A DNA stretch of 64,000 bases from Chloroflexota bacterium (lineage in GTDB: Bacteria > Chloroflexota > Anaerolineae > J102), in contig JAKOVD010000178.1 in NCBI GenBank assembly GCA_029782215.1, forward strand, positions 1-64,000, in the 5' to 3' direction. This document shows, piece by piece, positions 18,601 to 25,442 of the stretch (the stretch's first letter is position 1; each line of letters begins with the position of its first letter). The notes under the pieces were generated by a model. The model searched no databases. It saw only the letters and a program-made list of their open reading frames with translations, and was not told the DNA's origin. The position numbers were made by a program, and so were the translations under genes.

Positions 18601-20853
18601 GTCGCGGTACACCTTGACCTGCACGCCACCCAGGCCCGGCTCACCCGCATCCTGCACCCCGTCGTGGTTCAGGTCGTGCCACACCGTGTCTCCGATCTGC
18701 CCCGGACACGGCGCCGGCTCGGCCACGATCGTGTTCGTCCCCACCTTGCTGGGCGAAGCATGAATGTAGGGCACGTCCATGCTCCCAAACCCCGCCGCCC
18801 CAAACGCCGCCTTGTTGACCTTCACCTCGTAGATCACGTCGTAGATCCAGTCAGGATAGGTCCCGTTCGGCGTGTACATCGCATCCGTCGCCGGCGAGTC
18901 CACCACCAGGTCGGTCCCCAGGCCCGAACAACTGCCGCCGGAGCAGTAACCCGTGTCGTTCAGACTGTAGTCGATCGACGTCCCCCACGCCGTCACGTTC
19001 GCGGCGCTGCCCACGATCATCTTCCCCTCACCGCCGCTCACGCCCAGACTGGCGAAGCCTGACGGTGTGCCACTGGAAGACGTGATGTAATCTTGGGTGA
19101 AATCCAGCACCAAATTGCCATTGGCATCATAGCCCTGGAACTCGGCCTTGTCCGACCCCGTCAGGTTGTCGAACGTGTGCCCGCTCGGCCAGCCGATGGC
19201 GTTGGCGCCGTACGTGTTGTCCACAAAGTCCTTGTCGATCGCCAGCACAAAGTACACCGAGTCGCCGCTGGATTGATAGAAAGTGGCCAGCTTGCCGAAC
19301 AGCTTGCCGTTCGACATGTAGCACACCTCCTCCGAGTCCGGCGACAGGTTGTAGACCTCGTCGTACTTGCCGTCGATCACCGGCGGGTCGTTGACAAAGA
19401 CCTGTGTCCTATCCACCACCGCACCCGATTGGGTCGGGTCCGCAACCGAGGTCGCCGCAATCGTCAATTTGTCCACGGTCCCATCACTGGCGCCACCGGG
19501 CACTGCCAGCTCCGCCACCAACTTGGTGCTCTGCCCCGCATTGATGCACACCGGGTTGCTCAGCGCCGGCTCGGCCGGGTTACTGGTCTCGTGCACGCCA
19601 TTGCCGTTCAGGTCCTGCCACAACTGCACGCTCCAGCCCTGGTCCGAAACCGCCGTCACATTGAAGCATTGCGACGCCGCCTCGTTGTTGACGATCGTGT
19701 GACCGTAGAACTGCACCGAGCCCGCCACCGCATTCCGGCTGTAGCTCGGGCTGACCGTCACCACCCCGCCCACCGTCGTCGTATCAGTCGCCTGGGCGCT
19801 CGCCCCGTTCCCCTGCACCGTCGCCGTCAACGTCGTCACATCCGTGACCCCGGAGACCGCGCTCGACGGTACGTCCACCTCCACCAGCAGGTGATATCTC
19901 GCCCCCGACGCCAACGACGGCGTCTGCGTGATCACCGGCTCCCCGCTATCCTTCATGCCGTTGCCGTTGCTGTCTTCATAAACCCGCGTGCTCCACCCCT
20001 TGCTCGAGCTGGTGCTCAGCGTCACCACGCCGCTCGTGCTCATCGCCAGCGTGTGGCTGTACACCCGTGACTGTCCCGCCACCCCCTGCTCGCTGTTGTT
20101 CGGACTCAGCGTCACGCCCCCTGTGTAGCAGATCTCCAGCTTCGGCCGCTGGCCGGCGTTGGCGTCGTCGCTGCTCTTGAACACCTTCTCCGCCGCCGGG
20201 TTCGTCACCGCCGCTTCCAGGATCACACCCTCGTTGTTGGCCGGGTTGCTGATCCACCCGCTCACCAGGCTCGTGATCGTCCATGACCGCCACACGTTCG
20301 CCGTGTTGTCCACCGACGTCGTCGCAATCGAGACCGGGTTATAGTCGCCCCCCGCGCTCGTCCAAAGCAGGCTCGCCGCCTTATCACGCGCCTTCCACGT
20401 GACCTGCGCTTCGTTCCACGTGCTCGTCACGTTGTGGGCGTTGACGTTCACCGCTCCACCTGAGGCGCTCTTGACGTACAGCGACAGCGTCGCACTCGAC
20501 AGCACCGACCCGCTCGGCACCGCCGTGCTCACGTCAAACTGCAGCAGCGATCGCTTCAGCTTCCCGCTCTCCGTCTTGATCCGCAGCTCAGCATCGGTCC
20601 TCCGCAGCTCGTCCGGCCTCTCCTGCTTGAGATAGGCATCCTTGCCTACCGTCGCCGCCGGCTGCAAAACCGTGCACGTCTGCGTCGTCGCCGCTGGCGC
20701 CGCCGCTGGCGCCGCGGCCGGGGCAGCCTTCGGGCTCGCCACAGTCGACTGCGCCGGAGAAACAGCCATGATGGATGCCGCCGGTGTGAGCACAAGGCTC
20801 AGAAGGGTTACGACGGCGATGGCAAGATAGCTTGGAAACAATGTGCGTTTCAT
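12646..20853 (-). CDS. Giant DNRLRE / DUF11 / SdrD-B multidomain surface protein
   Basis: Secreted multidomain protein of 2735 aa. The ATG at 20853 is chosen because GAGGTG lies 6 nt upstream and it opens directly into a signal peptide (MKRTLFPSYLAIAVVTLLSL); the frame is open to 21090 but upstream residues look random. In order it has: a DNRLRE/CBM96-like module (about 60-250), DUF11-type repeats, a segment beginning VIDGKYDEVYNLS that tentatively resembles CBM9-like modules, and 11 SdrD-B domains with DUF11 modules inserted. A further DUF11 module (YTISKVLNTAEPV) follows. The C-terminal Fn3-like domain (VVSWKTASEASILGFDVL) leads to the tail LRRLFMPLVTAH. SdrD-B domains 3-6 and 7-10 form a tandem duplicated four-domain block that is also found in the 1628-aa neighbour. 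It probably works as a long surface stalk or cell-envelope fibre. Confidence 0.88.
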   Translation of the reverse strand: MKRTLFPSYLAIAVVTLLSLVLTPAASIMAVSPAQSTVASPKAAPAAAPAAAPAATTQTCTVLQPAATVGKDAYLKQERPDELRRTDAELRIKTESGKLKRSLLQFDVSTAVPSGSVLSSATLSLYVKSASGGAVNVNAHNVTSTWNEAQVTWKARDKAASLLWTSAGGDYNPVSIATTSVDNTANVWRSWTITSLVSGWISNPANNEGVILEAAVTNPAAEKVFKSSDDANAGQRPKLEICYTGGVTLSPNNSEQGVAGQSRVYSHTLAMSTSGVVTLSTSSSKGWSTRVYEDSNGNGMKDSGEPVITQTPSLASGARYHLLVEVDVPSSAVSGVTDVTTLTATVQGNGASAQATDTTTVGGVVTVSPSYSRNAVAGSVQFYGHTIVNNEAASQCFNVTAVSDQGWSVQLWQDLNGNGVHETSNPAEPALSNPVCINAGQSTKLVAELAVPGGASDGTVDKLTIAATSVADPTQSGAVVDRTQVFVNDPPVIDGKYDEVYNLSPDSEEVCYMSNGKLFGKLATFYQSSGDSVYFVLAIDKDFVDNTYGANAIGWPSGHTFDNLTGSDKAEFQGYDANGNLVLDFTQDYITSSSGTPSGFASLGVSGGEGKMIVGSAANVTAWGTSIDYSLNDTGYCSGGSCSGLGTDLVVDSPATDAMYTPNGTYPDWIYDVIYEVKVNKAAFGAAGFGSMDVPYIHASPSKVGTNTIVAEPAPCPGQIGDTVWHDLNHDGVQDAGEPGLGGVQVKVYRDNGDGVVNPATDTLVGTQTTTAGGKYLFQDLAADDYYVTVNESTVPAGWQITTYNNPTGMINLGEGESYLEADFGYTEPYPDIQVTKTQVTADPIYVGQQVSYAIKVENIGSTTIGVLPLQDWFDPAYLQYVSANPAPNSTSGGLLKWNDLTTSLGDLAPGQSVTVNVTLLALQTTPSTAAAAAAEQSPVGQGVAKPYEAPVTVPDPSSTVWNEMMSSLAAQDPNGTYPVAVDTCGYPYSSGNPLTAVIFNESDVLRGFSPVSGGSAATGETIKAWYNDEHALTLGVRQVVVKTTSGTTTTNYTVSPLLTSPDSVLDPATGTNALTGNQAGTDPAARPMWPALFITDITNNPTSTAGDWQFGGTALNPHAVFGTWKAAVRNVDATKSPAVVSVTPDADPAKNNWNVDGGDPVPPGLVNEGFGAEVRWDVSRLVSEGKLIPGHKYRFQFMVHDGDQNKTGGDTGEACTTIAIAASGSIGDRVWYDLNSDKAQQGSEPGINGVKVNLYGGVCPVGGPTGMPLKSQVTSGDGNYSFTGLASGSYCVAVDPSTVPEGFALTTANEPLTVPLGDNQNVTDADFGYNASCPTGTPNTGAVLRASDQQNTVLPDHLDTVCTEIVGKLGAIGDFVWTDANGNGVQDVGEPGIANVTLALYQDTDNSGGLTPNDALLGSTVTDADGGYLFSKLAPGKYIVKVTDANSKLTGMALTVGPQSETNPTPVITLAAGEVYKDADFGYRATDLSKGYLGDTVWYDANGDGFQQPGEPGIPGVTVCTTPQDGALAPACAVTDSNGHYIIPVLPGSYIVGVQGTLSGLAPTTPTQVGPVTVKAGEYYLDADFGYNGPSLGTVGNQVFRDVNKDGVFNGTDTALAGVSVDLIRDSNNNGSWDAGEPVIATVTSVGVLGGVNGLNGNYRFTGVPAGHYLVHVSDTNAVLTDFTKSPTGAANVDGVNKTDPFAVVVASDNVLADFAYYQGDTGNTGVIGNQVWIESDANGLFDPASKDFGQPGVTVELFKDGQWYATTTTGASGDYAFVSLPAGSYQAHVTDDQGVLTGYVVTRLGPNQGQDNNNEKQPYAVSLAQGGYNLTADFGYTQPGAIGDFVWYDANGNGVEDVDEPGIANVTLKLWRDANNNNALDGGDELVGQRTTDADGGYLFTGLLPGTYFVDVTDDYGKLTGLTHIVANQSQPDPTGPIVLTADQVYKDADFGYLKTPETGKAIIGDTVFYDANGDTFQQPGEPGIPGVTVNVYNSSNQVIGTGTTDNNGYYLIEVPAGSGYYVLPVAATVPGGLTPTTVQPATVPPLNAGDQFLSADFGYGEGTNNLLGEIGNLVFWDKDAAPDGVFNGSDTALAGVSVDLIRETGNYGVWDPGEPIIATVTTASALGGVNLANGNYLFTGIPAGRYLVHVSDTNGVLIDFEKSPLGAVGVNNNNQVDPYAVNLAAGGNNLTADFGYFQSDRPRTGVIGNQVWVEPESNNDGIFNPLDGDAGQPGVTVDLLQNNVLVARTTTGASGDYAFLNLPGGSYQVKVSDIYHVVYDLPPAVIGPNPGQDNNNQSNVDEDPGSVPYLVNLPEAGYNLTADFGYVGSPTGQGDGYIGDFVWWDVNGNGLQDAGEPGISGVKMNLYVVSTGTLISTTTTGPNPLLPSQKGWYEFSKLDGSIYRVQIDPSAFAAGAPLQGWTASPPDVGTDDTINSKGNPVTHDASLSLLPNQGNTTIDFGFYVTGGDYTISKVLNTAEPVRVGEPISFTITIKNTGSWYLGKVALADYYDPAYLTYSHATPASNNNVDDGQIDWSNLATSFGTELAPGASWKVVVWFTGKADTTDPYLQPDGKTPNRGRVNEALIDPDGPTGPLPPQAPLPPKESTARVEINKPTGLGVYGLKALEQDDGSVVVSWKTASEASILGFDVLRSANPDADNPGVYAVVNQDLVAAAQSGTNAGGEYAFTDAAAGGQSYLYKLAVHGLNGSVEEVGPVTPTILRRLFMPLVTAH

Positions 20854-21144
20854 GGGCAACACCTCAAGTGCTGAGCAGAATTTGGGTGGCAGGTGCAAGT
20901 GGTGAGGGCCTTGACAGACTGAACTGTAATGACCTTTTTTGAACAAGGGGGGTCCTAACGGACCGGGCACGGCCATGAAGAAAGGCGTGCCATTTCCGCG
21001 AAGGGCTCTGCGTACACGCTCAGGCGCACGCACTCCCGTGCCCGCGCCCACAATCGCGCTGTACGACATCACCCTTCCGGGTAAGGACACTGACTTCGTG
21101 CCGGCTAGCCAAACCCGGAGAAGAACTTATTCTTGCTAACAATT

Positions 21145-21172
21145 ATTGTAGTGATTCTAACCGGCCTTTCAA
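21145..21172 (-). promoter_or_regulatory. Promoter of the giant surface gene
   Basis: On the minus strand TTGAAA (21172-21167) and TACAAT (21150-21145) are separated by 16 nt in an AT-rich patch. Transcription would begin near 21138. Confidence 0.55.
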
Positions 21173-21199
21173 TAGATAGACTTACTTTTTCCCTTACGA

Positions 21200-21215
21200 T
21201 TCGCTTACAATCTCG
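21200..21215 (-). promoter_or_regulatory. Shared upstream motif CGARATTGTAAGCRAA, copy 2
   Basis: CGAGATTGTAAGCGAA matches the copy at 12525-12540 at 14 of 16 positions. It is 27 nt upstream of the -35 box, about one helical turn further than in the other promoter. Confidence 0.35.
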
Positions 21216-21300
21216 TTTGGTCCGTGAATATTAACTCGCGTCACGCTCTCGCGTCACGCTCCCGCGCCGGCCTTGCCTCTCCTGTCATCGCCAACCGATG

Positions 21301-21327
21301 CTCCGCAGGGGGTGATTCCCTGCGGAG
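21301..21327 (-). terminator. 10-bp hairpin after the broken surface-gene tail
   Basis: CTCCGCAGGG and its perfect complement flank a 7-nt loop, 41 nt after the stop of the tail fragment. It shares its core with the hairpin after the intact gene at 12563-12603. Confidence 0.55.
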
Positions 21328-21367
21328 CCTTATGTTCTTTCGAACTCGGTGTAGCGGGTGGTAAGGG

Positions 21368-21892
21368 CTAGCCTCCGGTCACAAGCGGCATGTAGAGATG
21401 GCGCACGACCCACGCGGTGACCGGCCCGACTTCCTCCACGCGCCCGTCCAGCCCGTGCACTGCCAGCTTGTACTGCGACCCGCTGCTGCCGGCGGTGCGG
21501 TCCGTGAAGGCATAGTCGCCTCCGGCATTGGCCCCTGAGTGCTCTGCGGCCGGCGATTCTCCGTTCACAGCCGTGTACCCGGCGGCCTCCTGGCCACCGT
21601 CGCTGCCGCTCCGCAGCACGTCGAAGCCGGCGATGTTGGCCTCGCTGACCGTCTTCCAGGTCACCAACACGCTGCCATCATCCTGGACTACGGCCTGGAA
21701 GCCGTACACCGCCAGACCCGTCGGCTTGACAATATCTCCGCGCCGTGCCTTCTTTCGGCGCCAGCGGCTGCTGCGGCGGCAGCGGCCCGGTCGGACCGTC
21801 CGGGTCCACCAGCGCCTCGGTCACACGCCCGCGATTCTCCGTCTTGCCATCCGGCAGCCGCGCCGGCGTGGCCTCCGTTGGCCACGCCCTCG
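21368..21892 (-). pseudogene. 5'-truncated, frameshifted copy of the giant surface protein C-terminus
   Basis: The fragment encodes the last roughly 170 residues of a paralogue of the 2735-aa protein. The upstream frame reads RLPDGKTENRGRVTEAL and GPTGPLPPQQPLAPKEGTA. A single-base frameshift near 21742 moves the rest to another frame, which reads PTGLAVYGFQAVVQDDGSVL and SWK-like VTWKTVSEANIAGFDVL and ends VRHLYMPLVTGG. The intact protein has PDGKTPNRGRVNEAL, PTGLGVYGLKALEQDDGSVV and LFMPLVTAH at the same places. The match stops at a TGA near 21893, next to the stop of the dehydrogenase gene. There is no start or signal peptide, so I call it a remnant, although 21368-21709 could be translated from an internal ATG. 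Confidence 0.8.
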
Positions 21893-21903
21893 GTCACAGC
21901 GCG

Positions 21904-22671
21904 TTAATCCATCGTCAACCCGCCGTCCACGTCCAGTGTCTCGCCCACGATATAGCTGCTCGTGTCGCTGCACAGGAAAAGAACCGCCCTGGCGATGTCA
22001 TCGGGGTCGCCGAAGCTTCCCGCCGGGATCTCGGCCACCAGCCGCTTCCATTCTTCCGGGGGATAGGCCTGCAGCATGTCCGTGGCCACCCTGCCGGGCG
22101 TGATGGCGTTGACGCGCACGCCGTAAGGAATTGCCTCCTTCGCCAGGGTGCGGGTGAGCGCCATCAGGCCCCCTTTTGCCGCTGCATACGGCGCGTGCAT
22201 CGCCGAACCCCGCTTGCCTGAGATCGAGACGATGTTGACGATGCTGCCCCGCCTTGCCGCCATCATCGACGGCAGCACCGCCCGCGCCGTGTAGAAGGCC
22301 GAGTAAAGGTTGCTGCGCAGCGTGCGGTCCCACTCCTCATCGTCGATCTCCACCACCGGCCGCCGCTTGAACACCCCGGCATTGTTCACCAGGATGTCGA
22401 TCCGCCCGTGCTTGTCCAGCACACCCTTCACCAACCGGTTCACGGGGTCGCTGTACCCCACGTCCGCCTGCACAGCCTCCACGGCTGTGCCGCGACCCTG
22501 CGCCTCCTGGCACACCGCCCCCGCAGCGGCGTGGTCCGACTTGTAGCAGAACGTGACCTGGCAGCCAACGTCCGCCAGTCCCAACACGATGGACCGGCCG
22601 ATGCCACGCGACCCGCCGGTGACCAGCGCCACCCGTCCTTTGAATTCCTCAGCCGCAAGCAACTTAATCAT
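21904..22671 (-). CDS. Short-chain dehydrogenase/reductase (SDR, FabG-like)
   Basis: NAD(P)-dependent oxidoreductase of the classical SDR family, 255 aa, the usual length. The cofactor motif TGGSRGIG is at residues 18-25, NNAG at 96-99, the catalytic Ser at about 149-151, and Tyr162 and Lys166 in YAAAK. The C-terminal part (PGRVATDM, VGETLDVDGG) is typical of the 3-oxoacyl-ACP reductase/glucose dehydrogenase branch. It follows an FGGY kinase and a 2-hydroxyacid dehydrogenase on the same strand, so a sugar or polyol dehydrogenase role is more likely than fatty-acid synthesis (inference). The palindromic repeat array at 22701-22826 separates it from the kinase. Confidence 0.85.
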   Translation of the reverse strand: MIKLLAAEEFKGRVALVTGGSRGIGRSIVLGLADVGCQVTFCYKSDHAAAGAVCQEAQGRGTAVEAVQADVGYSDPVNRLVKGVLDKHGRIDILVNNAGVFKRRPVVEIDDEEWDRTLRSNLYSAFYTARAVLPSMMAARRGSIVNIVSISGKRGSAMHAPYAAAKGGLMALTRTLAKEAIPYGVRVNAITPGRVATDMLQAYPPEEWKRLVAEIPAGSFGDPDDIARAVLFLCSDTSSYIVGETLDVDGGLTMD

Positions 22672-22700
22672 ATCTGTTTCCTGGCCTTCTTCCTCTTAGT

Positions 22701-22826
22701 AACGACTTTAGTCGTTCTATATTGTAGTAACGACTTCAGTCGTTATCATTGTAGTATCAACTTAGGTCGTTTTCGTCAGTAGTAACGACATGAGTCGTTC
22801 TATGCGTCATAACGACCGAAGTCGTC
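22701..22826. repeat. Array of five 16-bp palindromes at 27-28 bp spacing
   Basis: Palindromes of the type AACGACTTCAGTCGTT start at 22701, 22729, about 22756, 22784 and 22811, so the period alternates 28 and 27 bp. The centres vary while the CGAC/GTCG arms are kept; the third copy is degenerate. The 11-12 nt between them are partly conserved (GTAGT). The last copy overlaps the 3' end of the kinase gene. It is a REP-like element; related copies lie at 54500-54604 and 57665-57680. Confidence 0.85.
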
Positions 22827-24362
22827 ACTACCTCTCGCCATCGCCTCCGCCAGTTCGCGAAAGCCGTCCCGCAGCGCCGGGTAAAGCCCCCGGTAGATCG
22901 CATACAGGCTCTCATACCGGCCGGCCAGGGCCGCGTCCGGCCTGAACTCACGCTGCCGCCGCACCAGGCGGGCAAAGGCCTCATCGAATGATGGGTACAC
23001 GCCCACCGCCACGCCCGCAGCCAGGGCGTCGCCCCACGGCGCCCCCGCCGCCGTCGCCGGCAGAGACAACGGAAGCTGCAGCACGTCCGCCTTGATCTGG
23101 TTCCAGACCGCGCTTCTCGCCCCACCCCCCACGCTGGCCAGGCTGGTGGTGCGAAACCCGCCCGCCGCCGCTGTCTCCAGGTTGTGTCGCAGCCCGTAAG
23201 CCCCGCCCTCCAGGATCGCCCGCACCAGGTCGGCCCGCGTCGTCGCCAGCGACAAACCGAAGAACACGCCGCGGGCGTTGCTGTCCCAGATCGGCGAGCG
23301 TTCGCCATACATATAAGGAAGAAACACGACGCCATTTGCCCCTGCCGGGCTGCGCGCCGCCTCCTGGCTCAACAGGTCGAAGGCGTCACCGCCGGTCAGG
23401 CTCGCCGCCGCCCGCTCGATATCGCCCAACTGGTCGCGGAACCAACGCAGGGCGCCGCCGGTGGCCACCAGCGCTCCGATCACCAGGTAGCGGCCCGGCG
23501 CTCCGTGCACCAGCGGGATCAGCTCGCGCCCCAGGTAGGGCCGGTCGCTGCAAGTCAGCAAGACCGTCGATTGTCCCGTCATCTCCACGGCGTCTCCCGC
23601 CGCCAGCAGCCCCGCCTCCACGGCCGCCGCCGTGCCGTCGCACATGCCGGCGATGACCGGCGTGCCTGCGGCCAGCCCTGTCGCGGAAGCCGCGATCGCA
23701 GTCACTTCGCCTACCACCTCGGCGCAGGCATGCACCGGCGGCATCTTGGCCAGATCCAGGCCCATCGCCTCCGCCAGACCGGCGTCATAGGCCAGGCGGG
23801 CGCTGTCGAAAAACAGGGTTAGCGGCCCGTGCGAAACATCCATTGAGGTCGTCCCACACAGCTTCCGCACCAGATACCCGTTCGGCTGCAGGACCGCCGC
23901 CGTCTGCCGGTACGACTCCGGCTCCCGGTCGCGCAGCCACAGCAGCTTGGGCGCCAGGTAGTAGGGGTCGATGCGCCCGCCGTTCACGCCTGTGATGCGA
24001 TCCTCGCCCACCCGCTCCCGCAGCCAGGTGCACTGCGGCTCTGCCCGCCGGTCCAGCCACAGCAGCGCCGGCCGCACCGGGCGTCCACCGCCATCCACCG
24101 GCGCCAGGCAGGGCGCCTGCCCGCTGACGCCGACACCGGCGATCGCCCTGGGGTCAGCGCCGGCCGCCGCCAGCACCTGCGGCAGCACCGTACACACCGC
24201 CCGCCACCAGTCCTCCGGGTCCTGTTCGGCCCAATTTGGGTGCGGATAGGCCGTAGCATATTCCCGGCTTCCCTCCGCCAGGGTTCGCCCGTCGCTGTCG
24301 AACAGGACGGCCTTCAGACTCGTCGTCCCCACGTCGATGCCCAGCAGCAGATCTCGCCTCAT
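22800..24362 (-). CDS. FGGY-family carbohydrate kinase (xylulokinase-like)
   Basis: ATP-dependent sugar kinase, 520 aa, the family's usual size. The N-terminal ATPase fold starts GIDVGTTSLKAVLFDSDG, with NWAEQDPEDWW typical of xylulokinases. The phosphate-binding stretch is EMTGQSTVLLTCSD and the C-terminal signature is GGGARSAVWNQIKADVL. It would phosphorylate a ketopentose or related sugar; the exact substrate cannot be read from sequence. The ATG at 24362 follows AAGGTGG and lies 19 nt downstream of the hydroxyacid dehydrogenase stop, so these genes are probably one operon. The last nine codons (ending SDDFGRYDA) and the stop are encoded by a REP-type palindrome, so the natural C-terminus has probably been replaced by repeat sequence. 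Confidence 0.87.
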   Translation of the reverse strand: MRRDLLLGIDVGTTSLKAVLFDSDGRTLAEGSREYATAYPHPNWAEQDPEDWWRAVCTVLPQVLAAAGADPRAIAGVGVSGQAPCLAPVDGGGRPVRPALLWLDRRAEPQCTWLRERVGEDRITGVNGGRIDPYYLAPKLLWLRDREPESYRQTAAVLQPNGYLVRKLCGTTSMDVSHGPLTLFFDSARLAYDAGLAEAMGLDLAKMPPVHACAEVVGEVTAIAASATGLAAGTPVIAGMCDGTAAAVEAGLLAAGDAVEMTGQSTVLLTCSDRPYLGRELIPLVHGAPGRYLVIGALVATGGALRWFRDQLGDIERAAASLTGGDAFDLLSQEAARSPAGANGVVFLPYMYGERSPIWDSNARGVFFGLSLATTRADLVRAILEGGAYGLRHNLETAAAGGFRTTSLASVGGGARSAVWNQIKADVLQLPLSLPATAAGAPWGDALAAGVAVGVYPSFDEAFARLVRRQREFRPDAALAGRYESLYAIYRGLYPALRDGFRELAEAMARGSDDFGRYDA

Positions 24363-24381
24363 CTCAGCCCACCTTCAACCT

Positions 24382-25437
24382 TCAACCGTTAACCTTTAAC
24401 GTTTCCGGGTTCGAGCAATTCACCGGCTCCTTCCCCTGATGCCACCGCGCCAGGTCGGCCGACACCATATCCCCCGCCAGCGCCACCGAATCGCGCGAGC
24501 AGCCGGCGATGTGCGGCGTCACGGTCACGTTCGGCAGCCGCAGCAGCGGCAGGTCGGCCGGCGCCGGCTCCTGGGCGAAGGTCTCCAGCCCGGCGCCCCG
24601 CAGGTGGCCGTCGACCAGGGAGCGGTAGAGGGCGCCATAGTCCACCATCGGCCCCCGCGCGGTATTAATGAAGTAGGCGCCGCGCTTCATACGCCGGAAC
24701 TGCTGCTCGCCGATGAAGCCGGTGGTCTCCGGCGTCACGCGTGCGTGGAGGCTGACGATGTCCGCCTGCTCCAACAGGCTGTCCATCTCCCGCACCCGCT
24801 CCGCCCCTTTGGCCGCAAACACGACATCGTCCACGTAGGGGTCATAGGCCAGCACCCGGACGCCAAAGGGGTTCAGGAAGCCAGGCAGCATGCTGCCGAT
24901 GTTCCCGAATCCGATCAGCCCCACCGTCTGACCGGCCAGCTCGCGCGGCGCCCGATCATAGAAGTAGAGGTCCGTCCGCCAGATCCCCTGCGACAGGGCC
25001 TGGTGACCGCGCCCGATGTTACGTGTCTCGGCGATGATCAGGCCCACGGTGAACTCGGCCACCGCCCGTGCGTTGCGCCCCGGCGCATAGAACACCGGGA
25101 TGCCCAGGGCTGTGGCGGCCTTCATGTTGATGTTCACCGGCTCGGTGCGCGTACATCCGATCGCCCGCAGCCGGGGCAGTTGCCACAGCACATCGGCCGT
25201 CAGGCACGGCATGTGGCTGAGCATGATCTCGGCCTCGGCGGCCGTGTCCAGAACGTCCTGCGGTGTCCCCACGTACTCTTTGATCTCGCTGTTCTGCTTC
25301 GACGGCTCCGCCGGGTATCCCAGCTCGCACAGTCTAATGTCCAGATCAACGCCCAGGGGCCCGAAAGCCAGCCGGAGGCGTTCCGCGAGCACGTCGGGCC
25401 TCACGAAGAGGTCCCCAAAAACGGCAGCTTTGAGCAT
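24382..25437 (-). CDS. D-isomer-specific 2-hydroxyacid dehydrogenase
   Basis: NAD-dependent oxidoreductase of the D-2-hydroxyacid dehydrogenase family, 351 aa. The ATG at 25437 begins MLKAAVFGDLFVRPD and lies 5 nt after the YIP1 gene stop; the open frame extends to 25773 but only as a shadow of the YIP1 gene. The Rossmann motif is GLIGFGNIGSM. Catalytic residues are visible as Arg in GCTRTEPVNIN, Glu in LETFAQEP and His in VTPHIAGCS, with NTARGPMVD preceding the Glu. With the FGGY kinase and SDR downstream it suggests sugar-acid or glyoxylate-type metabolism (inference). The C-terminal end is coded by a low-complexity AACCTTTAACGTT-type stretch. Confidence 0.85.
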   Translation of the reverse strand: MLKAAVFGDLFVRPDVLAERLRLAFGPLGVDLDIRLCELGYPAEPSKQNSEIKEYVGTPQDVLDTAAEAEIMLSHMPCLTADVLWQLPRLRAIGCTRTEPVNINMKAATALGIPVFYAPGRNARAVAEFTVGLIIAETRNIGRGHQALSQGIWRTDLYFYDRAPRELAGQTVGLIGFGNIGSMLPGFLNPFGVRVLAYDPYVDDVVFAAKGAERVREMDSLLEQADIVSLHARVTPETTGFIGEQQFRRMKRGAYFINTARGPMVDYGALYRSLVDGHLRGAGLETFAQEPAPADLPLLRLPNVTVTPHIAGCSRDSVALAGDMVSADLARWHQGKEPVNCSNPETLKVNG

Positions 25438-25442
25438 ATCCG

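Larger units (their letters stand above)
20854..21367. other. Promoter and leader region of the giant surface gene
   Basis: This 514-bp stretch carries no convincing gene. It contains the minus-strand promoter at 21145-21172, a leader of about 285 nt, the shared motif at 21200-21215 and the hairpin at 21301-21327. I could not match the leader to a known riboswitch class. Confidence 0.5.

Noticed and set aside
20854-21138. Riboswitch in the leader of the giant surface gene
   Set aside because: I looked for cyclic-di-GMP, cobalamin and similar cores; only weak fragments such as ACGCAGAGCC appear, without the conserved pairing.
22701-22826. CRISPR array
   Set aside because: The units are 16-bp palindromes with 11-12 nt between them, the spacers are similar to each other, and no cas genes are present.
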